10,992 bases of DNA from Pedococcus sp. (GTDB lineage: Bacteria > Actinomycetota > Actinomycetes > Actinomycetales > Dermatophilaceae), in assembly GCA_025936615.1 (NCBI GenBank), contig JAICSZ010000030.1, positions 1-10,992 on the forward strand, given 5' to 3'. Below the pieces are notes generated by a model, which was not told the origin of the DNA, made no database searches, and saw only the letters and a list, made by a program, of their open reading frames with translations. Positions 4,472 through 10,319 of this stretch are shown here, one piece after another (the stretch's first letter is position 1; the number at the start of each line of letters is the position of its first letter). Both the position numbers and the translations under genes were made by a program.

Positions 4472-7414
4472 TCAGCGCAGGGTGATCGTCACCGTGTGCT
4501 GCACCCCGTCGCCCAGGTCGATCCGCAGCTCGTAGCTGCCGACGCTGAGCGGCTTGGTGTTGAGGTTGAACAGGTACTGGCCGTCGGTGTACCGGAAGAG
4601 GTTCCCGGTCGTCGCGGCCGAGGTGGAGACCGCCACGGTCTCACCGGCCGTCGTGGCGCTCGGCAGACGACGGACCCACAGGGTCGCCGGCAGGTTGGTC
4701 ACCCCGGCAGAGGCTCCGGTGAGGGCGAACTTCACCGGGATCGTGCTGCCCTGTTTGAACGACCCACCGTTGGTGACCGGGGCCAGCACACCGCTCCAGC
4801 TCAGGGCGACGGTCACGGTGAACGAGGTCGTGGCCTCGTTGCCGGCCTTGTCGGTCGTTGTGCAGTTCACCGTGGTGATGCCGAGCGGGAAGGTGCTGCC
4901 GCTGGCCGGCGTGCAGGTCACCGCCGTCGGGCCGTCGACGAGGTCGGTGGCAGTCGGGTTGGTGTAGGTGACCTTGGCGCCGGCGGAGGACGTCGCCGTC
5001 ACGGTGACGTTCGGTGCGTCCCCGAACGCCGGGGCTGTGGTGTCCCGCACGGTCACGGTGAACACCGAGGAGCCGGTGTTGCCGCTCTTGTCGGCCGCCG
5101 AGCAGGTGACCCTGGTCTCCCCGAGGGGGAAGGTGCTGCCCTGCTCGTGGTCACACGTGACCGGCAGGTCGCCGTCGACCAGGTCCGTCGCCGTGGGCAT
5201 GACCCACGTGACGGGTGCGCCCGCGGCCGACGTCGCCTCGATCGGCTGGGTCGCGACCGAGGTGACGACGGGCTTGGTGGTGTCGGCGACGTTGACCGTG
5301 AACGTCATCGGGTCGCTCGGGTTTCCCGCGCTGTCGGTCGCGGTGCAGGAGACCTGGGTGGGACCCAGCGCGAACGTCGAGCCCGAAGCCGGGGTGCACA
5401 CGACCGACGGGTGCGGGTCGACCAGGTCGCTCGCGTGCGGGTCGAAGGTCACAACGGCCCCTGCCGGGCCGGTGGCTTCCGTGGTCGGCACCGAGATCGG
5501 ATCGAACGCGGGAGGCGTGGTGTCCTGGATCTTCACGGTGAACGTCCCGGTTGCCGGGTTGTCGTGGGCGTCGGTCGCGGTGCAGCTCACGGTGTTCGAC
5601 CCGAGGGCGAAGGTGGCGCCGCTGGCCGGCGAGCAGTCCAGGACGACGTCACCGTCCACCAGGTCGGACGCGAGGCCAACCGTGTACTCGACCGACGCGC
5701 CGTCCGGGCCGGTCGCCTCCGCGGTGACATCCGTCAGCTCTGGCAGGGCCGGGGCGGTGGTGTCCTCCACGGTGACCGAGAAGCTGCCCGTGGCGAGGTT
5801 TCCGTGGGCGTCAGTGGCCGAGCAGTTGACCGTGACCGGCCCGTCCAGCGCGAACTGGGTGCCGGACGCCGGGGTGCAGGTGACCTCCACGGCACCGTCG
5901 ACGAGGTCGCTGGCGCTCGCGTCGTAGTTCACGACTGCGCCGTTGGGGCTGGTCGCCTCCGCAGTGATGTCCGTCGGCAGGTGGAGCGTCGGAGCCGTCG
6001 TGTCGGTCACCTCAACCGTGAAGGTGGCCGTGCCGGGGTTGCCGTGTGTGTCGGTCGCGGTGCAGGTGACCGTGGTCTCGCCGACGGGGAAGGTCGCGCC
6101 GCTGTCGCGGTCACAGCTGACGGCTACGGAGCCGTCGACCTCGTCGTCCGCAGTGGGGGCGGTCCATGAGACCTTGGCGCCGCTCGGCCCGGTGGCCTCC
6201 ACAGCCGCTGGCTGGTGGACGGTCACGACCGGAGCCGTCTTGTCCTGGACGGTCACCTTGAAGGTGGCCGACCCCTGGAGGCCGGCCTGGTCGGTGGCGG
6301 TGCAGGTGACCGGCGTCGTGCCGAAGGGGAAGCTGCTGCCGGAGGCAGGGTCGCAGGACGCCGTGATGTTGCCGTCGACGTTGTCCTTCGCCGTGGCAGC
6401 GAACGTGTAGGGAGCCCCCGCGGAGCTCGTGGCGTCGAGCGTAACGTCCTTGGGGACAGTGACGTCCGGCGCCGTTGTGTCAGCCACATTCACGGTGAAC
6501 GTGGTCGTCCCCTTGTTGCCGCTGAGGTCGGTGGCCGAGCACGTCACCGGGGTCGCGCCGAGCGGGAAGGTCGAGCCGGAAACCGGTGTGCAGGTCACCG
6601 AGCGGTCTCCGTCGACGGCGTCGGTCGCGGACGGTGCCGTGTAGTTCACCGACGCGCCGTTGGCGTCGACCGCCGAGGCGGAGACGTCGGCGACGGTGCT
6701 CAGTGCTGGCCCAGTGGTGTCGACGATGGAGTAGCTGGCCGATGCGGTGCTGGCGAGGCCACCCGAGTCGGTCTTGCCGCAGGAGACGGTCTGGGTGCCG
6801 AGCTTGCCGTCCGGACCGCTCACGACAGGGGTGGCCGTGCCCGAGCCGTCGTTGTCGTCGGTCCACGAGCAGGTCGCGACCGGCACGCTGCCGTACTCGT
6901 ATTGCGTGCCGTTGGTGACGCCCCCGATGGAGACGACCGGCGCCTTGTTGCCCGTGCAGTTGGTCCAGGTGACCCAGAACGACGCATTGTTGACCTTGTA
7001 GCCCGAGCTGAGGCCCGTGATGTCGACCATCTCCTTGGACGTCCCGGAAGTCGCTGCGTCGGCGGCGATCGTGGTCGAGAGCGGGACGGTGAAGGTGCTG
7101 CCGGTGTTCCACGTCGTCGGGACCGTGACCGCGGCGGTTTGCCGTCCGGTCACGCTGCTGACCTGAGAGGTGACCGCCAACGAGACCGCCTCGCCCGCAC
7201 TGAAGTGCTGCCCGTTTGCGGACTTGGTGATCTGGACCAGCCCGGCCCGCGTCAGCGGCAGGGCGCAGCCGTTCGCAACGATGTCGGTCGTCGACATCGC
7301 GGCGGTGTCGCCGTCGACCGTGGCGTCGTCGGCGTAGGCCGACCCGGCGGCATACAAAGCCGTGAGGGCGACCGCGAACGCGGCAACTCCTCGGGATACA
7401 TGACGAAGAGACAT
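4472..7414 (-). CDS. Secreted multidomain protein with eight HYR repeats and a PxKF C-terminal domain
   Basis: A 980-residue exported protein. Residues 1-28 are a signal peptide: a basic start (MSLRHVSRG), a hydrophobic core (VAAFAVALTALYAAG) and a SAYA cleavage site before DD. Residues 29-157 form a beta-rich Thr/Ser/Val domain with Cys50 and Cys153 that I do not recognise. Residues 158-231 look Ig-like (APVVSIGGVTNGTQYEYGSV, Cys182 and Cys212). Residues 232-870 are eight HYR (hyalin-repeat) units starting at 232, 312, 391, 471, 551, 631, 711 and 791, each near DTTAPxxxxxxxxxxxEAT, ATDLVDG, VTCTPASGSTFPLG and VTCTATDxxGN. Each unit has two Cys, likely one disulfide. Residues 871-980 carry the PxKF-type tail (IPVKF at 892-896, ending in a beta strand). 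No LPXTG, transmembrane segment or other anchor is visible, so it is probably released or held non-covalently. HYR modules usually act in adhesion or as spacers; none of the domains is a recognisable enzyme. ATG 7414 is chosen for the signal peptide and the AGGGGAG just upstream. Confidence 0.9.
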   Translation of the reverse strand: MSLRHVSRGVAAFAVALTALYAAGSAYADDATVDGDTAAMSTTDIVANGCALPLTRAGLVQITKSANGQHFSAGEAVSLAVTSQVSSVTGRQTAAVTVPTTWNTGSTFTVPLSTTIAADAATSGTSKEMVDITGLSSGYKVNNASFWVTWTNCTGNKAPVVSIGGVTNGTQYEYGSVPVATCSWTDDNDGSGTATPVVSGPDGKLGTQTVSCGKTDSGGLASTASASYSIVDTTGPALSTVADVSASAVDANGASVNYTAPSATDAVDGDRSVTCTPVSGSTFPLGATPVTCSATDLSGNKGTTTFTVNVADTTAPDVTVPKDVTLDATSSAGAPYTFAATAKDNVDGNITASCDPASGSSFPFGTTPVTCTATDQAGLQGSATFKVTVQDKTAPVVTVHQPAAVEATGPSGAKVSWTAPTADDEVDGSVAVSCDRDSGATFPVGETTVTCTATDTHGNPGTATFTVEVTDTTAPTLHLPTDITAEATSPNGAVVNYDASASDLVDGAVEVTCTPASGTQFALDGPVTVNCSATDAHGNLATGSFSVTVEDTTAPALPELTDVTAEATGPDGASVEYTVGLASDLVDGDVVLDCSPASGATFALGSNTVSCTATDAHDNPATGTFTVKIQDTTPPAFDPISVPTTEATGPAGAVVTFDPHASDLVDPHPSVVCTPASGSTFALGPTQVSCTATDSAGNPSDPMTFTVNVADTTKPVVTSVATQPIEATSAAGAPVTWVMPTATDLVDGDLPVTCDHEQGSTFPLGETRVTCSAADKSGNTGSSVFTVTVRDTTAPAFGDAPNVTVTATSSAGAKVTYTNPTATDLVDGPTAVTCTPASGSTFPLGITTVNCTTTDKAGNEATTSFTVTVALSWSGVLAPVTNGGSFKQGSTIPVKFALTGASAGVTNLPATLWVRRLPSATTAGETVAVSTSAATTGNLFRYTDGQYLFNLNTKPLSVGSYELRIDLGDGVQHTVTITLR
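4805..6721 (-). repeat. Eight tandem about 240-bp in-gene repeats encoding HYR modules
   Basis: Within the secreted-protein gene, eight units of 79-80 codons follow each other without linkers. Unit starts on the minus strand are near 6721, 6481, 6244, 6004, 5764, 5524, 5284 and 5044. The units have diverged in sequence but keep short near-identical DNA words, such as GTGGTGTC (plus-strand sense) at unit boundaries and the stretch encoding CTPASGS. The strict 240-bp register suggests amplification by unequal crossing-over or replication slippage followed by divergence. The periodicity also produces long antisense open frames that are not genes. Confidence 0.85.
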
Positions 7415-7438
7415 CTGGCGCTCCCCTGCGCGACCGAA

Positions 7439-7466
7439 ACGATACTGGTGAGCGGGACCATGACAC
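7439..7466 (-). promoter_or_regulatory. Putative promoter of the HYR-protein gene
   Basis: On the minus strand GTGTCA (7466-7461) and TATCGT (7444-7439) are separated by 16 bases, giving a start site about 18 nt before the ATG at 7414, with AGGGGAG in between. The -10 fits TANNNT well; the -35 matches only four of six consensus bases. A nearby GTAC-CCGT-GTAC inverted repeat (about 7487-7498) just upstream could be a regulator site, but it is short. Confidence 0.35.
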
Positions 7467-7629
7467 TCCGCGCAGAGCACCGCCTAGTACCCGTGTACCG
7501 AATCAGCCCGAACGGTTGAGGCGCTCGTTGAGCCAGCGGTCGGTCGCCCCGGTTTGGGTTCGGCTGGCGCGGCCGTGGGCGGCCTTGGGCCCGGGTGGGT
7601 CAGTTGATGAGAATTTGTCGTTGTCGCAC

Positions 7630-7660
7630 TTCACACGGGTAGTGCACTGCGTGCTAGCGT
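7630..7660 (+). promoter_or_regulatory. Promoter of the cold-shock gene, extended -10
   Basis: TTCACA (7630-7635, one base from TTGACA) and TAGCGT (7655-7660) are separated by 19 bases. The -10 is preceded by TGC (7652-7654), forming an extended -10 (TGNTANNNT) that can compensate for the long spacer. The predicted start near 7667 gives a leader of about 170 nt before the ATG at 7838. An imperfect inverted repeat, TAG-t-GCAC-tgc-GTGC-TA, fills the spacer and runs into the -10, and could be a repressor site. Confidence 0.55.
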
Positions 7661-7695
7661 CTGTCGCGGTTGCAACAAGCAGTTCCTCGCAGGTC

Positions 7696-7737
7696 GACGA
7701 AGTGCCCGCCCTAGCACCACCAGAGCGGGCATTTGTC
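7696..7737 (+). promoter_or_regulatory. csp leader hairpin 1 (terminator-like)
   Basis: GAC-g-AAGTGCCCGC (7696-7709) pairs with GCGGGCATTT-GTC (7725-7737), with one bulged G and one G-U pair, closing a 15-nt loop (CCTAGCACCACCAGA). It begins about 30 nt after the predicted transcription start and about 100 nt before the start codon. Long structured 5' leaders are known for csp mRNAs of other bacteria, where structure changes with temperature. A role as attenuator or thermosensor here is inferred from position only. Confidence 0.5.
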
Positions 7738-7783
7738 ATCCGAGGCCGGGCATGTCCCGTCCGTGGGGTTGTGTGGGGCAGCC

Positions 7784-7810
7784 TGGGGCTCCGCGAGGTG
7801 CGGAACCCCA
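7784..7810 (+). promoter_or_regulatory. csp leader hairpin 2, just upstream of the ribosome-binding site
   Basis: TGGGG-C-TCCGC (7784-7794) pairs with GCGGA-A-CCCCA (7800-7810): ten pairs, one C-A mismatch, GAGGT loop. It ends 10 nt before the AGGAAAG ribosome-binding site (7821-7827) of csp. The loop bases GAGGT are themselves Shine-Dalgarno-like. The stem immediately precedes an in-frame ATG at 7811. Confidence 0.5.
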
Positions 7811-7837
7811 ATGGCTACAAAGGAAAGAGTTAACCCC

Positions 7838-8041
7838 ATGGCACAGGGAACCGTTAAGTGGTTCAACGCTGAGAAGGGCTTCGGCTTCATCGCCCAGGAT
7901 GGCGGCGGCCCGGACGTGTTTGTCCACTACTCGGCGATCGACTCCTCGGGCTACCGCTCGCTGGACGAGGCGCAGCGGGTGGAGTTCGAGGTCACCCAGG
8001 GTCCGAAGGGCCCGCAGGCTGACGCTGTTCGCCCGATCTGA
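7838..8041 (+). CDS. cspA: Cold-shock protein (CspA family)
   Basis: A 67-residue single cold-shock domain, the full length of the family. It contains GTVKWFN (4-10), RNP1 KGFGFI (13-18) and RNP2 VFVHY (27-31), the aromatic surface that binds single-stranded RNA and DNA. Csp proteins act in the cytosol as RNA chaperones that melt mRNA structure and aid translation or antitermination. ATG 7838 is chosen because it gives the canonical MAQGTVKWF start and has AGGAAAG 10 nt upstream. The frame is open further up, and an in-frame ATG at 7811 would add nine residues (MATKERVNP), but that site follows hairpin 2 without a ribosome-binding site. The gene is monocistronic, with its own promoter, a long structured leader, and a strong terminator 25 nt after the stop. 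Confidence 0.96.
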   Translation: MAQGTVKWFNAEKGFGFIAQDGGGPDVFVHYSAIDSSGYRSLDEAQRVEFEVTQGPKGPQADAVRPI

Positions 8042-8066
8042 GGACTGCCCAACCACCAGTCTTCGT

Positions 8067-8099
8067 CGAAGGCCCCCACCGACTCGGTGGGGGCCTTCG
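8067..8099 (+). terminator. Strong terminator of the cold-shock gene
   Basis: CGAAGGCCCCCACC (8067-8080) pairs perfectly with GGTGGGGGCCTTCG (8086-8099), 14 pairs with a GACTC loop. It begins 26 nt after the csp stop. There is only a single T after the stem, but the stability of the stem and its position support a terminator. Confidence 0.85.
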
Positions 8100-8126
8100 T
8101 CATGCGTCCGTATGCCGTGTGCCCGC

Positions 8127-8175
8127 CTTGCGTCCGCGAGTTCGCCCACCAGCGGGGCCACTTCGCAGACGCAAG
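8127..8175 (-). terminator. Hairpin downstream of the penicillin-binding protein gene
   Basis: CTTGCGTC-C-GCGA (8127-8139) pairs with TCGC-A-GACGCAAG (8163-8175) with one mismatch and a loop of about 23 nt. Read on the minus strand it begins 15 nt after the PBP stop codon (8190-8192). Together with the csp hairpin it insulates the two convergent genes. No T-tract follows. Confidence 0.5.
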
Positions 8176-8189
8176 CAGTCAGGGGTGGG

Positions 8190-10103
8190 TCAGCGGGCGA
8201 GGGAGCTGAGGAACTTCTTCACGAGCGGGGCGGCCACGGTGCCACCGCTCCTGCCCTCCTCGACGAGGACCGCGAACGCGACGTCGCCCTGGTAGCCGAC
8301 GAACCACGCGCGGGTCTGCGGCGGTTTCTTCGTGCCGAACTCGGCAGTCCCGGTCTTGCCGTGCACCTGTCCGCCGGGGGTGTCGTTGAGGACCTGGCCC
8401 GTGCCACGGTCGACGACTGCCGCGGTGAGGTCCTGCAGGACCCCAGCGGCCTTGGCGTCCAGCGGAGCCGGCTTCGCCGGGGCCTGCTGCGGTGCAGGGT
8501 CCGTCACCAGGGTTGGGGCGAGCGCACTGCCCCGAGCGACGTTACCCGCCAGCACCGCGAGCGCGAGCGGTGACACCTCGTCGCGTCCCTGCCCGATTGC
8601 GGCTGAGGCCTTGTCGGTCTTCCCGTTGTTGGCCGGGACGCTGGCGTCGAAGGCGTTCGTGACACCCAGGCCCTTGGCCCACCCGGTGAGGCCCAGCTGG
8701 TCGGCAGCCTTCGCGAGGTCGCCGTCGGCGAGCTTGCCGGCCAGCTGCACGAAGGCGGTGTTGCACGAGTGCGCGAAGTCGTCGGCGAAGGAGGGCTCAC
8801 CGAGCTCCTCGCCCTCGTAGTTCTTGTAGTGGCGCCCGTCCACGACGAACGTCTTGGGGCAGGTGACGGTCGTGCTCGGGGTGACCTTGCCCTGCGTGAG
8901 CAGGCTGTAGCTGGTCACGATCTTGAACGCCGACCCGGGTGCGTAGCGCCCCGTGAGGGCGCGGTCGAAGCCCAGCGCCGGTGAGTTCGCGGAGGCGAGG
9001 ACCCCACCGGTCCTGACGTCGACGGCCACCAGCGCTGAGGGCACGTCGTCCGACCCACGCAGGGCCGCCTCCGCGTCGTCCTGGACGGCCGGGTCGAGCG
9101 TGGTCTTCACGTCCTTCCCGTCGACGGCAGCAATCTCGTACAGCGGGCTATCGGGCTTCGCGCTCGAGGTGACCTCCACCCCCGGCGTGCCCGCGAGCAC
9201 GGAGTCGTACTGTCCCTGGAGGCCGCTGACCCCGGCGACGTCCCCTGCGGCATACCGGCCCTTGCTCTTCTTCACCAGCTCGGCGCTGACCGGCCCGAAC
9301 GAGCCGAGCAGTGGCTGGAGGAACGTGCGTGACTTGGCGAGCGGCTGCTCACGGGCCGGGTAGATGACGCCCACGATGGCGTCGAGCCGGCCCTTGCGCT
9401 GGTCGAAGTCGGACTGCCGGTAGGTGATCACCGGGATGGGGGCCTGGGAGCCGGACTTCTTGGCGGCCGCCAGCTTGGCGGCCAGCGAGCCCTTGGGCTC
9501 GTCGACCACCTTCTCCAGCTCCCCCATGCCCGCGGGCGTCGCCCGCGAGGGGTCGATCTGCACGGGGTACGCCTTCCCCATGGGCGCCAGCGGCTGTCCG
9601 TCGCGGTCGAGCAGGTCACCGCGTGCACCCCAGGTCCGGGTGGCGGCGAGCCGGTCCTTGGCGCCCAGCTCCGGGTGCCATGGGGACCGGTCGGTCGGGA
9701 GCTGGACCGCCCACTGGTCGCCGGACCGGGTGGCGGTGACCGGGACGTCGTACGACCACGGCACGTCGCCGGCCAGGGTCCACGTCACGTGCACCGTGGC
9801 GCTGGCTCGGTCGCCATCCCGCCGGAACTGGTCGGCACGGGCGCTGACCGGCCCCGAGCCGAGACCCGAGGTGGCGGTGGCGAACGCCTTGGTGACCGCA
9901 TCGGCGGTGCTTCCCGCGAAGTGGATGCCGCCGCCGGTGAAGTCCCGCTTGCCCCAGTCGGTGGCGAACGCGGTGACCTGCGCCTCCGAGGCGCGGTCCG
10001 CGGCCCGTTCCTGCGCGCCGTGCCGCCACCAGATGCCCCCGAGGGCGGCCACGACGAGCACCGCAGCAGCCGTCGTCGCCCCCACCACTTCCCGCTTTGC
10101 CAT
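8190..10103 (-). CDS. Penicillin-binding protein, MecA_N (NTF2-like) plus transpeptidase
   Basis: A 637-residue class B-like penicillin-binding protein. Its D,D-transpeptidase cross-links peptidoglycan on the outer face of the membrane. Residues 8-26 (GATTAAAVLVVAALGGIWW) are a single membrane anchor. Residues about 35-140 match the NTF2-like MecA_N domain (VTAFATDWGKRDF, VTWTLAGDVPWSYDVPV). The PBP dimerisation region follows, starting WGARGDLLDRDGQPLAP (158-174). The transpeptidase domain (about 345-637) carries all three active-site motifs: SAFK (391-394, catalytic Ser391), SCN (446-448) and KTGTAEF (583-589). Another typical motif is GQGRDEVSPLALA (504-516). No lipobox Cys is present, unlike some actinobacterial relatives of this architecture. 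ATG 10103 is chosen because the anchor follows directly; the open frame upstream lacks family sequence, and the ribosome-binding site (TTGGAT) is weak. MecA_N does not by itself imply drug resistance, since this form is common in actinomycetes. It diverges from the LCP gene. Confidence 0.93.
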   Translation of the reverse strand: MAKREVVGATTAAAVLVVAALGGIWWRHGAQERAADRASEAQVTAFATDWGKRDFTGGGIHFAGSTADAVTKAFATATSGLGSGPVSARADQFRRDGDRASATVHVTWTLAGDVPWSYDVPVTATRSGDQWAVQLPTDRSPWHPELGAKDRLAATRTWGARGDLLDRDGQPLAPMGKAYPVQIDPSRATPAGMGELEKVVDEPKGSLAAKLAAAKKSGSQAPIPVITYRQSDFDQRKGRLDAIVGVIYPAREQPLAKSRTFLQPLLGSFGPVSAELVKKSKGRYAAGDVAGVSGLQGQYDSVLAGTPGVEVTSSAKPDSPLYEIAAVDGKDVKTTLDPAVQDDAEAALRGSDDVPSALVAVDVRTGGVLASANSPALGFDRALTGRYAPGSAFKIVTSYSLLTQGKVTPSTTVTCPKTFVVDGRHYKNYEGEELGEPSFADDFAHSCNTAFVQLAGKLADGDLAKAADQLGLTGWAKGLGVTNAFDASVPANNGKTDKASAAIGQGRDEVSPLALAVLAGNVARGSALAPTLVTDPAPQQAPAKPAPLDAKAAGVLQDLTAAVVDRGTGQVLNDTPGGQVHGKTGTAEFGTKKPPQTRAWFVGYQGDVAFAVLVEEGRSGGTVAAPLVKKFLSSLAR

Positions 10104-10319
10104 GGCTACATCCAACCCCACGAGGTGGTGCGCGCCGCGACCGGTTTGTCCGGGTCCGGCGCGGTCCGGCCCGGCGTACGACAACCTGTAGGGCCTCTGC
10201 GGCGTCGTCAACAGCAGGAGTGAGCGTGTCGGGCACACAGGCTGCGCCCGTACACTCCCGGAGGCGACGTTCGCCCACCCGCCCGGTCCGGGCGGACGGT
10301 TTCGACTGGAAAGGCGCCT
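10104..10319. promoter_or_regulatory. Divergent regulatory region between the PBP and LCP genes
   Basis: This 216-bp space must hold both promoters. For the LCP gene a -10-like TACACT lies at 10251-10256 with no good -35. For the PBP gene a perfect-looking TTGACG lies on the minus strand at 10211-10206, but the best -10 candidates (TACAGG, 15 nt away; CAGGTT, 17 nt away) are poor. An 8+1+8 palindrome, CCGCCCGG-T-CCGGGCGG, sits at 10279-10295 in the predicted LCP leader. A direct repeat GGTCCGGC occurs at 10153-10160 and 10163-10170, one helical turn apart, upstream of the PBP start. These are candidate sites only. Confidence 0.4.

Larger units (their letters stand above)
7415..7837. other. 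423-bp divergent non-coding region
   Basis: No gene is supported here. From left to right it holds the ribosome-binding site and putative promoter of the minus-strand HYR gene (7415-7466), a short GTAC inverted repeat (about 7487-7498), a GC-rich stretch without recognisable signal (7500-7600), the csp promoter (7630-7660), and an approximately 170-nt csp leader with two hairpins (7696-7737, 7784-7810). Frames open across it on both strands lack credible starts, ribosome-binding sites or family similarity. Confidence 0.7.
29..9255. repeat. Dispersed GTATGCC(G) word, eight copies
   Basis: The heptamer GTATGCC occurs at 29-35, 2199-2205, 4371-4377 and 8110-8116 on the plus strand, and as GGCATAC at 1360-1366, 4070-4076, 7349-7355 and 9249-9255. 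Seven of the eight are followed by G (GTATGCCG). Seven lie in five unrelated coding regions, and one (8110) in the csp-PBP intergenic space. A rough base-composition estimate expects about one copy in this length. The function is unknown. Confidence 0.6.

Noticed and set aside
4496..6169. Long open frames (557 and 319 codons among others) on the plus strand across the HYR gene
   Set aside because: They are antisense to the repeat array, share its 240-bp period, consist of low-complexity Arg/Gly/Val sequence, and have no ribosome-binding site or domain. GC-rich codon bias explains them.
4805..6721. Array considered as CRISPR or intergenic repeat
   Set aside because: The repeats are 240 bp, in frame, and encode a recognised protein module.
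6215..7519. 434-codon plus-strand frame
   Set aside because: Antisense to the N-terminal half of the HYR protein gene, which has a clear signal peptide and domains; the shadow is Arg/Gly rich and featureless.
7733..7837. N-terminally extended cold-shock protein from 7733
   Set aside because: The extension crosses both leader hairpins, has no ribosome-binding site and no similarity; the canonical MAQGTVKWF start has AGGAAAG upstream.
8190..10103. PBP as a mobile mecA-type resistance gene
   Set aside because: The MecA_N plus transpeptidase architecture is ordinary in actinomycetes; base and codon use match neighbours and no mobile element is present.
9424..10191. 255-codon plus-strand frame
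   Set aside because: Antisense to the MecA_N half of the PBP gene, which is well supported; no recognisable domain.
10104..10238. Longer PBP starting at 10238
   Set aside because: The added 45 residues precede the membrane anchor, lack family similarity, and occupy the promoter region.
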